DNA of 64,000 nt, taken from positions 1-64,000 of the forward strand of contig JBAMJV010007946.1 in the NCBI GenBank assembly GCA_037951105.1. The letters run 5' to 3'. This document shows, piece after piece, positions 1-11,195 of this stretch (its first letter is position 1; every line of letters starts with the position of its first letter). Under the pieces are notes generated by a model. The model worked only from the letters and a program-made list of their open reading frames with translations, searched no databases and was not told where the DNA came from. Both the position numbers and the translations under genes were made by a program. The DNA comes from Echinarachnius parma (Eukaryota > Echinodermata > Echinoidea > Clypeasteroida > Echinarachniidae).

Positions 1-116
1 CACCCATGCATGGCCATGGAGAGGAAATGAACCCTGACGGACCTTTATACAATAAGGATGTTGCTTTATAAGTGTATGTGGAGGAGGGGAACATGGCAAA
101 AGAAGCAATACAACCC

Positions 117-117
<1 letters not shown>

Positions 118-148
<31 letters not shown>
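118..148. repeat. Poly-C tract (31 C)
   Basis: Uninterrupted run of C on the plus strand, the first of about fifteen such G/C homopolymers in this AT-rich window. The exact length may be a sequencing or assembly estimate. Confidence 0.9.
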
Positions 149-150
<2 letters not shown>

Positions 151-462
151 CACTTGGAACCTCCCCTACCCCCATACACACACCCAATGAGAGAAAATAA
201 TTAATTACATGTTATATTAAAAAACATTATAAAACAATTTTAACACTAGAGGGCATACTATGCACACAATGGTGTACCTCTTGCTATCTAGGGTAGATGT
301 CGATGTACTATAATGAGCAAAATGGAGAAGGCATGTTATAAACCAAAATCAAATTGTCAATAGGTTACAGGGGAGGGGGAATGAAAGAAAAAATCATCAT
401 GAATTGTAAAGATATCTGGAAGTGGCAAATGCCCTTTTATGAATCTCATCTGTTCTAAATTC

Positions 463-774
463 CAGGATGCGATAAGTGAGACTGACACTCAATGGTACTC
501 CACAAATCAGGAAAGCAAAGTCAACAAAAGCTACAGGCATGTGACTAAGTGACTAGGGCTGACCTGATAGGTCAGGTGACAGGTGTGAGATGGCAGATGT
601 AGTCTACAAACTAGACCTTTAGTCTACTGGCATGTGACTGAAATGACTTTGACTTTTAAAAACAAAGCAAAATAGTTACCATATGAAAAGTAATTCCAAG
701 ATGTGATTTAATTGAGAATGACACTCAATGATACTCCAGTAATCGGGGGAGCAAAGTAGACAAAAGCTCCAAGA
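463..774. repeat. Direct repeat, two units about 235 bp apart
   Basis: The segment from 463 (GACACTCAATGGTACTCCA and its surroundings, then CAAAAGCTACAGGCATGTGA) recurs diverged from 697 (GACACTCAATGATACTCCA, then CAAAAGCTCC). The second unit appears interrupted by the TTAA MITE at 775-1170, because the sequence after the MITE (GACTAGGACTGACTTTGTC) continues the repeat. Confidence 0.6.
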
Positions 775-1170
775 TTAAAGGTGCACCTGTAAAGTGTCAG
801 ATATTGCCAAAATGACATTTGAGACTTCAATCCTATACCAACATTCATTTGTAAGATATGTCTGATGATGTGTGAAAGTTTCATTGAAAGGAACACTGCT
901 TTCCTCGTTAAAAAAGGGGAAAAGGGAAAAGCGTCAGCCTTTACAACTAATTACATTATGACGCTTATGACGTTTATTGACCGTCTGTAGACGCTCTTGA
1001 GTTGAATGAATATCGATGATAGATATCTTCTCTTCATATAAAGGGGCATCTTAAAAGATCTAACCTTTTTTTATTCTTCTCTTACCATAAGCTAAACAAT
1101 ACAGTAGAAGAGAAATGTGAAGCTCAAATTAATTTGTGTGGAGTTAGACACTTTACAGGTGCACCTTTAA
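775..1170. mobile_element. TTAA-flanked MITE, family AGGTGCACCTGTAAAG (copy 1)
   Basis: TTAA occurs at both ends (775-778 and 1167-1170). Just inside lie inverted termini AGGTGCACCTGTAAAGTGTC and GACACTTTACAGGTGCACCT. It is 396 bp with no coding capacity. TTAA target duplication with AGG termini fits Kolobok/T2-type MITEs, as known from Xenopus; the superfamily call is inference. A longer relative lies at 9422-10609. Confidence 0.85.
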
Positions 1171-1204
1171 CTGACTAGGACTGACTTTGTCTACTGTAAT
1201 GTCA

Positions 1205-1712
1205 TTAACCTGTTCCCTACTAGATGTTGCAATCCCCATAGAGATTAATACAGGACCCCACCAGGTACCTGTAGGCAATGGGTTAACCTGTTCCCTATTA
1301 GATGTTGCAATCCCCACAGAGATAATACAGGACCCACCAGGTACATGTATGCAATGTGTTGACATGTTCCCTACTATCCCCATAGAGATTAATACAGGAC
1401 CCACCAGGTACATGTATGTAATGTGTTAACTTGTTCCCTACTAGATGTTGCAATCCCCATAGAGATTAATACAGGACCCACCAGGTTCCTGTATGCAATG
1501 TGTTGACATGTTCCCTACTATCCCCACAGAGATTAATACAGGATCCACCAGGTACCTGTATGCAATGGGTTAACCTGTACCCTACTTGATTTTGCAATCC
1601 CCATAGAGTTAATACAGGATCAACCAGGTACATACATGTATGCAATGTGTTAACATGTTCCCTACTTACTAGATTTTGCATTCCTACCAGGGTCCACCAG
1701 GTTCCCACGTAT
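1205..1712 (-). repeat. Minisatellite of 68-79-bp units, about 7 copies
   Basis: Units begin near 1205, 1283, 1358, 1426, 1502, 1569 and 1650. Each reads TTAACCTGTTCCCTACTAG, a middle with ATCCCCATAGAGATTAATAC, then CAGGACCCACCAGGTACCTG. Short units lack the GATGTTGCA segment, so long and short types partly alternate. On the minus strand this is the same family as 31749-32363. Open frames here are by-products of the repeat. Confidence 0.9.
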
Positions 1713-1715
1713 GAC

Positions 1716-2339
1716 AATTTAATATTCAACTGAATACTGAATTTAATCAAATTGAATAATACACATCTAGGCACAACCATTAGCAGTGCTACACAAATAA
1801 AACATGATATTCTCATTTGACTTTCAAATGCGAAGAGAGAGCACCTTGCATTGATGGTGTCTTGTAGGTGAAGCCATCTCTTGTTTTTGTAAGTTGCTGT
1901 GAACCACTGATTGGCATGATCGGCATGAGGATGCCATTTATGGTGTGTGTTACATACATGTATAATAATAATAATAATAAAGAAGTGTTATAATGCGACA
2001 ATTCCACCTTTTTCAAGGTGCTCAGGGCGCAGTTAACTCATATTTACACACATAAAGAGAAGGGAAAATTTAAAAAACATGAACATTTGAAACATAAGTA
2101 TGAACAACTTTGATACATGATAACATAAATGGTACCCTGAGTACCAAATGAAAATCCGACATTTTGTTTAATTATTTATTTATTTTTCAGGGCTGTACAC
2201 TGGGATACTAAAGAATATGAAATGATTTTCGTTATGCTTTATTTACGTTCAAAAAGCTCTCTTTTTGGCCAGGGCAGCGTGATTCTGGAAATCCCCACAC
2301 ACATTGTCTGTATCCCGACATGTTCCTGTATGCAACTGG
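1716..2339. other. Unassigned AT-rich stretch
   Basis: An (AAT)n microsatellite sits near 1962-1980. I see no convincing coding frame or terminal repeats. Confidence 0.5.
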
Positions 2340-2431
2340 TTAACACTTTTCATGCCAGGTATGTTACAGCTCTATGGCATCTGTGTGCATTGCGTGCTGC
2401 AAATTTGCAACATTGGCACTCAATGAGTTAA
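2340..2431. mobile_element. Possible short TTAA-bounded element
   Basis: TTAA at both ends with loosely inverted termini (TTAACACTTTTCATGCCA against TTAACTCATTGAGTGCCA). It resembles the other 75-100-bp TTAA units of the window but is diverged. Confidence 0.35.
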
Positions 2432-2496
2432 AGGGGAAGGAAACGCTGGAATTTTAGCTTCCTGTGTAAGTGCAGAATTCCTGTCACTTCTAGTTG

Positions 2497-2720
2497 TATA
2501 TTCAGTTTCAGTTTCAGTTAAGTTTATTTCATTTCCAACAAAAATTCAAATACATAGCATTGTACAAAACAATACAAGGTTTACATTTTTATGTGAAATA
2601 AATTAAAATAGCTGTACAATGAAAACTAGAATCATAATATGGTAAATAATATATTTGGAAATGGAGGGATCCACTAAAAAGCAATGCTTGTAGATTGTGG
2701 ACCCCTCCAGTAATAATAAA
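2497..2720 (-). mobile_element. LINE-type 3' tail
   Basis: Read on the minus strand, the segment ends in GAAATGAAATAAACTTAACT followed by a short (AACTGA)n microsatellite. This is the usual 3' end layout of CR1-like LINEs: a polyadenylation-like signal followed by a short microsatellite. Bases 2720-3140 further upstream hold no recognisable ORF. A similar (AACTGA)n tail lies at 6935-6975. Confidence 0.5.
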
Positions 2721-3149
2721 GCAATTAAATCCTAATTCATAATCAAATCAAATTGTACTTTAAAACATATTTTGTTTGTAATTAACAATAAATTGTACAT
2801 TTGAGTTGAAAAATTGCTTCCAGTAAAGATTACTAACAACAAATAAAGATGTGGGCCGACAGAGACTTCGACGAGCAGAACAAAACAATACGACACAACA
2901 CAATACAACGTGCATAGCACAGGATAGCACAGGATGCCAAATACATAAGATTACGAATGAATGAAAAGATTTGAAAGTAACATGGTAACATGGTAACATG
3001 AAGAGAAAGGATGGTTGGATATGGACAGACAGAACTGTTCACGCATACGAGTATAAGTGATATAAGAGCGCTCAATACAAAAACAAAACAAAAAATCAAA
3101 GAATATGGAAGGCAATTTTTAGTGAACAATAACACAAGCATACTGTATA

Positions 3150-3235
3150 AGCTGTAAATTTCGCGAGGGTTTTATTTTCGCGAATTTCGCGAATCAGTAC
3201 TGAGACGCGAAATTAACAACACGCCAAAATATGGC
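3150..3235. repeat. CGCGAA-word repeat
   Basis: Four CGCGA-type words occur in both orientations within about 60 bp (TTTCGCGAGG, TTTTCGCGAA, TTTCGCGAATCAG, GACGCGAAATT). It is a small MITE-like cluster with no coding content. Confidence 0.5.
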
Positions 3236-3648
3236 CAGTCATTTGTACGATCTTGGCAGCGGGCATTCGCATGCACTTGGTCGGCCAGTCCCCCAGCAGA
3301 CATCAAGTAGTGGTCTGGTAGCTACTGCAAAAAGGATAGCAGCGGCGAAGCTCAATTTATCTAGATCTAACCTGAACTAGAACTTCACCTCAATCTATTT
3401 CCTCTACGTACGTGACTGCAAGGAATTTGAGAACAATCAAGAAACAATGCGCGCTATATCAAGAAAACAGCACCATGTATATACTAATATATGCGTTTTT
3501 CACTGCTTCGCTTGCACATGAAGTTGAACTACGTAATACGAATAGAAAATGAAATTTTATCGGAGTCATCGCTTCATTGCATGTACACAATGATAATCGG
3601 CATGTTGTAAACGAATGACGCTAGTTGGCAGAAAATAGCCCAAAAAAG

Positions 3649-3682
3649 AATACTTGTAGTAGATGCGCATCTACAAGTATTC
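3649..3682. repeat. Hairpin, 12-bp arms
   Basis: GAATACTTGTAG and CTACAAGTATTC are perfect inverted arms around a 10-bp loop that itself contains ATGCGCAT. Confidence 0.8.
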
Positions 3683-3745
3683 AGACAATGGTTGAATAGG
3701 AGCTATTGAAGTGCATTAGTGCATGATGTCCGTACAAGCCTAATA

Positions 3746-4031
3746 ATGGCGGCCTCCAGTGTTCGCGTAAAATAGTGGTAAAGCCTATAGAGTTTTCACA
3801 TTTTTCTTCCAAAGCAGAAATCTGAGTCGGAGTATGTTACATATAATAAACAGGAATATTACGATGTATAAAGTAGTATAAACTCTTTTCTTGAGTTGCA
3901 TTGCCCTTTAATATATAAAATAAATAAGAGTGGGCCTATTGAGGCTTCCTTGTGGGTATCACTAATAATGGAAATAATCAATATTTTGAAACCACTATCA
4001 ACTGTTTTGACTGACCACTGGAGGCTGCCAT
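3746..4031. mobile_element. MITE with ATGGCGGCCTCCAGTG ends
   Basis: Left end ATGGCGGCCTCCAGTG and right end CACTGGAGGCTGCCAT are inverted with one mismatch, giving a 286-bp unit with further complementarity inside (ATAGTGG near the left, CCACTAT near the right). No ORF. No target duplication could be fixed. Confidence 0.6.
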
Positions 4032-4217
4032 GTTTTCCAAATGTACCCTATTAAACGTCATCTAAGCGCATCAGAGGGTGCACTAACAAAAGCGGGTTAC
4101 GTAACCACTGAAATAGCAGCAGATTCAACAATATCGGTAACAGCAAGTGAATCTTCCAGCGCTTCCTTCCCCTTTAAGTACAGCAAAATATGCAAGTTCA
4201 AAAATAGGCAACACAAT

Positions 4218-4442
4218 GGGTGGAATTCACAAAGGAGGTTTGTAGGAGGTTTGTAAAAACCATGGTTTGACCAAGGTTTACATCTATGGAATGCCATTTG
4301 TAAACTGATGGAGAAGAATGTAAACTCCATACTTGTTAACAAGGTTGATTTAAATACAATTTACGGTATGCGAGCAGCATTCCATAAATGTAAACCATTG
4401 TCAAACCATGGTTTGTACAAACCTCCTTTGTGAATTCCACCC
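4218..4442. mobile_element. Foldback MITE, family ATTCACAAAGGAGG (copy 1)
   Basis: Inverted termini GGGTGGAATTCACAAAGGAG and its complement at 4442, with arms of about 90 bp carrying TTTACATCTATGGAATGCC. AAT flanks both ends (4215-4217 and 4443-4445), consistent with a 3-bp target duplication. The interior is shared with 24485-24707, but the outermost bases differ there (GGCCCGTATTC). Confidence 0.85.
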
Positions 4443-4507
4443 AATATATTTCGTGACCAAAGGCAAAGCCAGTGGAGGATTTATCTAGCGTTTATATTGC
4501 GGTGTAT

Positions 4508-5275
4508 GACAAGTATGCGATGGACACGAAAGTGACAACACAAATTCCTTCAATTTCCTGCTATGTCAAATCATAACCAGGGCCTGGAGGGTGGACATTA
4601 TATTGGATTCCCTTACGTCAAAATGAACGACACATAAACCATACAGACATCTCAACACTCGATTGCTCTTGAAAAAATTGATCCTGAAATGAAAAAACAT
4701 TCACTTGGAGTTGTCCATGCTCAAAATGATGTAAATTTAAGATAGCGTCCTTCTGTTGCGGCCATATCTTCAAGTTCAGAAATAAACTATAATAATCAAG
4801 CTAGTGGCATTTTTAAAGTTAATAGTGACACAAGATTCAAATTATGCAAGAAAAGCTAATTAATTTGTAGTCTAACTCTTAGGCTAATTGAAATTTCCAT
4901 TCTAAATGTATGTACATGTATCGTGTATTATTGTTATCCAAGTTAAAAGACAATTCTACCTGTTACATGTTAACCCCTTGACTATGGGAGTAGGGTGGGT
5001 TGTGTACAAAGTCTATGGGAATTTCAGAAACCTGAAGGGAACCGGTTAAGTATGAGATGGACATGAAAGTGACAACACAAATTCGTTCAATTTCCCCCTC
5101 TCAAATAATAACCTGGAGGGCGGAAATTATATTGAATCAAAACGAACAACGCATAAACCAGACAGACATCTCAACACTTGATTGCTCTTGAAAAATTGAT
5201 CCTGAAATTGAAAAAAAAAAAACATTCAGAAGCGCATCAATTTCACGTGTCCACCCTAAAAATAATGTACATGAA
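4508..5275. repeat. Direct repeat pair of about 225 bp
   Basis: 4508-4735 and 5051-5275 share GTGACAACACAAATTC, ACAGACATCTCAACAC and TTGATCCTGAAAT in the same order. A TTAA mini-element (4970-5049) sits between them, so the duplicated host sequence abuts its right end. Confidence 0.7.
4970..5049. mobile_element. 77-bp-class TTAA mini-element (solo)
   Basis: Starts TTAACCCCTTGACTATGGGA and ends GAAGGGAACCGGTTAA, with GTACAAAGTCTATGGG inside. It is a solo copy of the unit that forms tandem arrays at 17308-17537 and, in a related form, at 1205-1712 and 31749-32363. TTAA followed by CCC suggests a piggyBac-like target preference; this is inference. Confidence 0.75.
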
Positions 5276-5600
5276 TTAAAGGGATAGTTGAGTTTTGGTT
5301 TAGAGGGCGCAACACAAAATAATTTTTTTGTGAGATAATGAAAAACTGAGTGTCAAATTCGAAAGAGAATACAATTTTAATGACATAATAAACTTTATTT
5401 GATCAAAATCGGTTCAGAAATGGCTGAAATATCCATAAACATAACCATTTGTAATAATTGTGTGGCCCCCAAAGTATTTGATAATTTTGAGCCAGCCGTT
5501 AACATTTTTTTTAAATGCTTGCTCTTTTCAAAAATTTACAAAAGAGGTTTTGAAATAGTTGTTGATAATCTCTCTATCTAATCACTATTTTAACAAAACA
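5276..5600 (-). mobile_element. Partial TTAA MITE of the GTAGTACAGTTTTGGT family
   Basis: TTAAAGGGATAGTTGAGTTT at 5276, then an AGGGCGC and a GAAAAACTGAGTGTC segment, match the right end of the intact copy at 28282-28831 in reverse. The other terminus is missing. Confidence 0.55.
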
Positions 5601-5823
5601 TTACATGCACAATATTTCATTTAAAATGGTTCAAACAGGTGAGTGTTTTGAGATTACTTTAACATGATTTTGTTATGAAAGGGTTAATTGTTTCTCCATG
5701 TTTGTGCATTTCAATTTGCTATTGAGCCATGAGATAGAATGGGACAACATATTGCTTGAGGCAGGTCTATACATCACCTGATGGAAGCAGGTGGTAGTCT
5801 TACATCAGGCTCTTACATTATTC

Positions 5824-6074
5824 TGACTGGATATAGCTAAATCCTGCACTTGTCGGTAAATATCAAAATGTAGATTTTCATATCATTAGAAAGGCCTCAT
5901 CACAAGCTTTCATTTGATGCTTTGTTCTAACAAATTGGTTAATGATTGGCAAAGAAATGTTTGTTTAAATTTAACAAAACAAAAGTATTTTACACGCAAT
6001 AATGTGAACTTAAAATGCCCATTGCTTCAAAACATGAATTACCGACAAGTGCAGGGTTTTGCTATATCCAGTGA
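5824..6074. mobile_element. Foldback element, family CACTTGTCGGTAA (copy 1)
   Basis: Left end TGACTGGATATAGC, then TGCACTTGTCGGTAA; right end TTACCGACAAGTGCAGG, then GCTATATCCAGTGAC. About 250 bp. Sister copies lie at 37065-37298 (reversed) and 44597-44846. Confidence 0.8.
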
Positions 6075-6179
6075 CAATTTCTTTGCAACGCATCGAGGAA
6101 GGTTAAAGTTGGTTATCTGTTTTGTTCTATATAGATGCATTTAATAAATTATTACTATTTACATCTGGGACTGCCCTTT

Positions 6180-6650
6180 ATCGTCACCATCCACTAGCTC
6201 TTATACGCAGCCTGGGTTTAAACTCTGGCCGATTAGTGTGAAGAACAGAGCTCTGACCACAAGACCAGAACACCTCTGGGTATACTTTGCAAATTGTCCT
6301 ACATGAAAATATAGCTCTACGTAATTAAAAGTAATGGGGCCCCTTTATGATTTTGTTTTGGGGGCCATTTCATAGTATTACATGCTCTTAGGCCCTGTGT
6401 TTATTTGATTCCCTATAGATACACTGTTTAATGGAAATATACGTACATGTAGTTCATTAGTATTGTGTGCACCTACAAGGTTGCCTGGCTAGAATGCTCC
6501 CCAGGGAGTGGAAAGCATGCACTTTGTGTGCTGGATTGATTGCAGTTTGTATCCGATGACCGGGGTAATAATATCATTGTCAAGCGCTTAGAGATATATC
6601 ATATAAGGTGCTATATTAATCAAGAATATCATTATTATTATTATTATGCT
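6180..6650. mobile_element. Degenerate tRNA-derived SINE pieces
   Basis: 6185-6290 read on the minus strand carries tRNA-like boxes (TTGTGGTCAGAG, then a decayed AGTTTAAACCC). 6490-6650 on the plus strand resembles the 3' part of the SINE at 60902-61237 (CCCCAGGGAG, GACCGGGGTAATAAT, GCGCTTAGAG, then ATTATTATT). Orientation differs, so these may be two insertions. Confidence 0.5.
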
Positions 6651-6818
6651 ACAGCATTGTATTCAGACTAAGTTTGCAGATGAGGTTAACAAATCCAGGC
6701 TTTATCCTCACGGCTTGGCTCAGGATATATCCCCAACACTAATGAAAGTACCACAGACCATGGGACATGCTACCTTTACATCATTGTGAGTGTCTCATTT
6801 TAGCCTAAAGCCCTCTGA

Positions 6819-6895
6819 ACCCTTTGACTACTGGAACCTGGTGTGCTTTGTACTGAGATTATGGGGATTTCAGGATCTTGAAGGGAATGTGTTAA
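6819..6895. mobile_element. Degenerate TTAA mini-element
   Basis: CCCTTTGACTACTGGAACC through GAAGGGAATGTGTTAA matches the 77-bp-class unit at 4970-5049. The left TTAA has decayed. Confidence 0.55.
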
Positions 6896-7330
6896 ATGAT
6901 GCGTTAAAATGCGAATGAACAAAATATGGCCAGTGAGCTTTATAAACTAAACTGAAACTGAAACTGATAACAGGTGAAGAATATGTATTGAACCTCATTT
7001 TGACATTTGATATTTAAAAAAATAAACATTTAACTGTATTACTGCAATTGCAAAATACTAGCTACAAACATCTTGCATTGACTTTGGCATTTATAATACA
7101 CGGGGCTCGGGCCCGCAATGCCAAAAAGAGCCCCCGAAAATCATAAATAGCCCCCGATATGTGCATAGAGTTTTATGCAAATCAAATATTTGAGTGTTAT
7201 TTTTTCATGCAGGCAAGCTTAAAAAGTAAAATAAATTATATGTTTGTCCCTGCTGGGTATTGATTAATTAGGGATATTCCTTTATTTGTACTTCCATGAT
7301 TTGTATTAGCGCATAGATCCCAATTTTGTC

Positions 7331-7681
7331 ACTCACACAGTACATGCAGCTAAATGAAAATGTATTTTTCAAATGTGAATGGGATCTGATAGGTCTTAGT
7401 AGTGTTACATGCCATACTGAACCTGACTATGTCAACTTGTGGCAAGAATAACAAATCTAATTATACTGTGCCTGTGCCTTTCCTATATAAAGAAAAGTGC
7501 TGATACAATCAACAGACATGGTAGCTAAATGAAAATGTCCTTTTTAAATGTGAATGGGATTTGATAGGCTTTACAAATGTGACATGCGATATTGAACCTG
7601 ACTGTGTCAATTTGTAGCAAGAATAACAGATTACTTACCCTGTCTATATATTGCCCGCGCTATAAAGAGGAGTGCTGATAA
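7331..7681 (+). repeat. Tandem duplication, two units of about 175 bp
   Basis: Both halves contain AGCTAAATGAAAATGT, AATGTGAATGGGAT, TGAACCTGACT and AAGAATAACA in order and end in AGTGCTGATA. They differ by many substitutions, so the duplication is old. Confidence 0.75.
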
Positions 7682-7693
7682 ATTGTTTCTTGA

Positions 7694-7992
7694 TACAAAC
7701 GTCAGACAGGATTTAAAACTACCGTGGAGGACTCCCGGTAGAATTTAATCAAGACAAAAATGCCTTTGAAAGGGGTATAGAGAGTGATGCAAATACAGAG
7801 CTACCAACATTGAAATTCAACAATCAGGAAGATTTAGGGAAATTTCATGAAAGGTACATAAAATGCATACAACCTAATGACAACAAATGTGTTTCGATAT
7901 TCAGGAAGATTGGCTATCCCAATGCAGTTATCTCGGACTATTTTCAGGAAGTCTTCTGTGAAATTATGAAGACTTGGCAGCTCTGCAAATAG
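7694..7992 (+). pseudogene. Unrecognised ORF, possible exon remnant
   Basis: An open frame of about 98 codons runs from the stop at 7691-7693 to TAG at 7990-7992. It has no good ATG. Its composition looks protein-like, with segments such as FNNQEDLGKFHERYIKC and IFRKIGYPNAVISDYFQE, mixed charge and few low-complexity runs. I do not recognise a family. It could be the last exon of a plus-strand gene, since an AATAAATAAAA signal lies at about 8757, or a decayed copy, or chance. A weak acceptor-like CAG precedes GATTTAAAAC. No other exon was found. Confidence 0.25.
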
Positions 7993-8228
7993 AGGTTAAA
8001 TGAAATTCTGATACAAAGTTATTTTATTGGAAACATCACAGCTCAAAATCACCACTGGCCCAAGCCACATTAAATTTTCATCTGGGCAACCAAACTTTAC
8101 AACAAAATTATTGCTTGGTGACAACAAACTCTGCTTCAAAGGAATCTCTAGGACTATTTAACTTGCCCTTCTATCAAGAATAGTATGCACATGCAGACTT
8201 TTATTTACATAAATAATGAGTTACTTTC

Positions 8229-8990
8229 GAGCTGTTCCATCTATAATTCATCACCCCCCTGGGAGAAAGAGTGTGCACTCTGCATAAATGCCTCATATAT
8301 AGTGGAGTTGAAAAAGTTGCCACAGAGAATGGTCATATCTATGCTGGTCACCTCATTATTAGATTGACTATTGCAAAAAGCCATTTATTTAGTTGCATAT
8401 TGTGTCACACAAATTCAAGAAAATGTATCTAATTATCTATAGTCCAAGCTTTTAAATATATTTCTTTCCCCCTTGAACTGTAACCATTTTGTTTTAATAG
8501 TAATCACATTTCCAATCAAACAGTAATTAATCACGACTTTTGGGATCTTTCAGACTTTCATGATTATTTAATTGTACTGCAATTTTGTTTTGTTTTTTAA
8601 ATAAGCTTCTTTATTGTATCTTAATGTAAGTTTAATTTTGTATTTCTGTAAAAAATTGTATTTTGTTTAATTTGTTTTCTGCATTTTGTATGTAAATATA
8701 CGGACTTGCTGAAAAACAGCCTAACGGCTGATAGCGAGTTTTTATTGCCATGTTTAAATAAATAAAACAAACAAACAAAACAAATGTGCATAATATTCAG
8801 TCATTGACTTTAATTAAAGTAGCAAGTTACATTCCAGCTGTTCCATCAATAATTCATCACCCCCCTGGGAGAATGATTGATCCGTTACCCATGCATGTTG
8901 ATCAGCCAACTGAGAAAACAGTGACAAACTCGTCACTGTGTGCTATAATTATTAGATGCTTGTTGACTCTAGATGGCTAATAATGCAGGT
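8229..8990 (+). repeat. Two diverged units of the GCCATCAATAATGTATCACC repeat family
   Basis: At 8229 and 8838 the word GCTGTTCCATC.ATAATTCATCACCCCCCTGGGAGAA appears with one variable base. These are outlying copies of the repeat that dominates 12270-14810. Confidence 0.6.
8460..8785 (+). mobile_element. LINE-like or mRNA-like 3' tail ending in (AACA)n
   Basis: AT-rich tract ending GAGTTTTTATTGCCATG, then AAATAAATAAAACAAACAAA. A polyadenylation-like signal followed by a short microsatellite is typical of CR1-like LINE 3' ends. It could instead be the 3' UTR of the ORF at 7694-7992. Confidence 0.4.
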
Positions 8991-9421
8991 GCTACTATGC
9001 AAAGGGCCATCACACAGCAACAAAAAATGTTTAAAGCTACATATTCATATATTTAACAGTATCTAGTTACTTTGTTCGCATTTACGGAAACTGATTAAAG
9101 GTCAATCAAATGGGGATTCAATTGATAAACAAATCTCTTAAATTTAATGTTAAATTGTTTTGTTTTGTTAATATACAATTGTCAATATAATTCATTTTCT
9201 ATGCTGTTTATCTTATGTTGTATCTACTATCATTGAACATTGTATCATTGTATGTTGTATGTTGTATCGCTCTGTACTTTGCATTAGATACTTGTTCACT
9301 GTGGATAGCTAATGATATGTACAGTGAACATACCTGATAATACAGGTGTGGTGCGTTGTAAATATGAGCTCATATTTAAAATTGGACCTTGAGAATTTCA
9401 TTCCTGAGGGCAGAAATGACC
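8991..9421. other. Unassigned AT-rich stretch
   Basis: A degenerate TGTATCATTGTATGTTG repeat lies near 9239-9268. Nothing else stands out. Confidence 0.5.
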
Positions 9422-10609
9422 TTAAAGGTGCACCTGTAAAGTGTCTAATGTTGCTTTCAAGCTTACGGACTTTTCATCGGATGCGTCCGGACGCATCCGA
9501 TGAAACGGCCAGCATGAATGCTACAGAGGTGAAAAAGCCAATAGAATAGGCGATGAAAAGAAGAGAAAAGGCGATTAAATTCTCCTACTTTAGAGTAGGA
9601 GAAATTCTCTTTCTATCGGTGTCACTCCGATAGAACAGGCAGCATGAAATGGTTCGGGTGAAAAACACCGATGAAAACGGTCAAAGGTCGTTATCTTAAC
9701 GCGCGCTTTTTTTCGGAACACGGCATGCGATAATATTATGCTGCGCCAGCATAGCTAGCTCGTGTAAAGTGAACCTCGAGTATCGTGCACGTGTTTTTGT
9801 TGATGTTTTGTTTACGTATAAATTGATTCGTTTTACTTGTATGTTGCATGAATATAAAGGTTTAAACAATAATAATAATTCATGTACATCGTTATAATAA
9901 TTTATTACAAAATATATATTTATATAACCAAATGATGAACTGAACAATAATTAAAACGGATCACTAACAAATTTATTGAAAGTATAGTGGATTTTTTTCA
10001 TCACGATCGTCGATATCGCACCCATGTTCTGTCTCTTTCCTTGGAATTCGCACTGTCAATCGCACTGCCAATCCACTAATCTGCCAGCCAGCGATTGCGC
10101 AACAATTCTTCACTTCCGGCCGGTGAATGCAAAAGGCTATTAAATTCCCCTGCACTATGAACGCGACAGAGGAGAAGTTGCGAATTGCCCGTTGTTTACA
10201 TAAGAAATTCCATCGGTCTTTTCTATCGGTATTTTCATCTGTACTGTAAGCTTGAAAATGGTATAACTCCACAAAAATGACTTTGAGCTTCCACATTTCT
10301 CTTCTACCGTGTTGTTTAGAAATAGTAAGAGAAGAATAAAAAAGGGTTAGATCTTTTCAAATGCCCCTTTACTATGAAGATATCTATCGTTGATAATCAT
10401 TCAGCTCAAGAGCGTCTACAGACAGTCATAAATGTCATAAGCGTCATACTGTAATTAGTTGTAAAAGCTGACGCCAATTTTCGGGAAGCAACAGTGTTTC
10501 AATGAAACTTTCACACATCATTCTGACATATTACAATGATTTTGGTATAGGATTGAAGTCTCAAATGTCATTTTGAGCAATATCTGACACTTTACAGGGG
10601 CACCTTTAA
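9422..10609. mobile_element. Long TTAA element, family AGGTGCACCTGTAAAG (copy 2)
   Basis: TTAA at 9422-9425 and 10606-10609 with the same inverted termini as 775-1170, but 1.19 kb long. The interior holds perfect palindromes (TTTCATCGGATGCGTCC and its complement at 9472-9505; TTCTCCTACTTTAGAGTAGG at 9582-9605) and TCTATCGG words. The right third matches the short copy. It may be a less deleted family member or one carrying a nested hairpin-rich element. Open frames of 83 and 107 codons on the minus strand show no family I know. Confidence 0.75.
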
Positions 10610-11195
10610 AAACAATATATTCCAGACTTCCAGTCCATGCTAAATGCACTCTCTTAAAAAATACTACTTTCTCCCTAGCTAATTTAGCCCAGCTCAATGC
10701 CATGATAAAGCACATGGGGTAATTTACAAGTAATACAGGTCCTCATCAGATGACTGCACCTGGGATGGGTGCATTGTGATGCGCATAATAGAGTGCCTGG
10801 ATGTAGGACATATATACATGTACCTGGGCATTGATTGGTTTTAAAGACATGATGCCATGGATACCCAATTTAAACTATTATTCTTGACATAAATCCTTCC
10901 AGGTTGATTAGAAACCAATTTAGTAATGACACACAGTCAGATGCAGTCTCAGTGGTACACAACCCAAAAAATACTTTTTATTTCACGGGGGCTATTTTTT
11001 TAATTTAGAAAGTAAAATCGCCCCTGTGTAAATTTTGTTCACGAGGGCTATCTAGGGGATCACAGGGGCCTTTTTTTAATAACTGATAATAAAGATCCCA
11101 CCCTATACTGAAGAGTGAAGACAAGCATTCTCAGTCCAATAAAAAGAACATTTTGCATGCATGGGACTAACTAAACTTGCGCGCATATCAAAAAT
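10610..11195. other. Unassigned stretch with GGGGGC-word repeat
   Basis: 10980-11075 contains CACGGGGGCTATTTTTTTAA and relatives that recur near 7100, 19110, 19660 and 33470. No coding signal. Confidence 0.4.
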
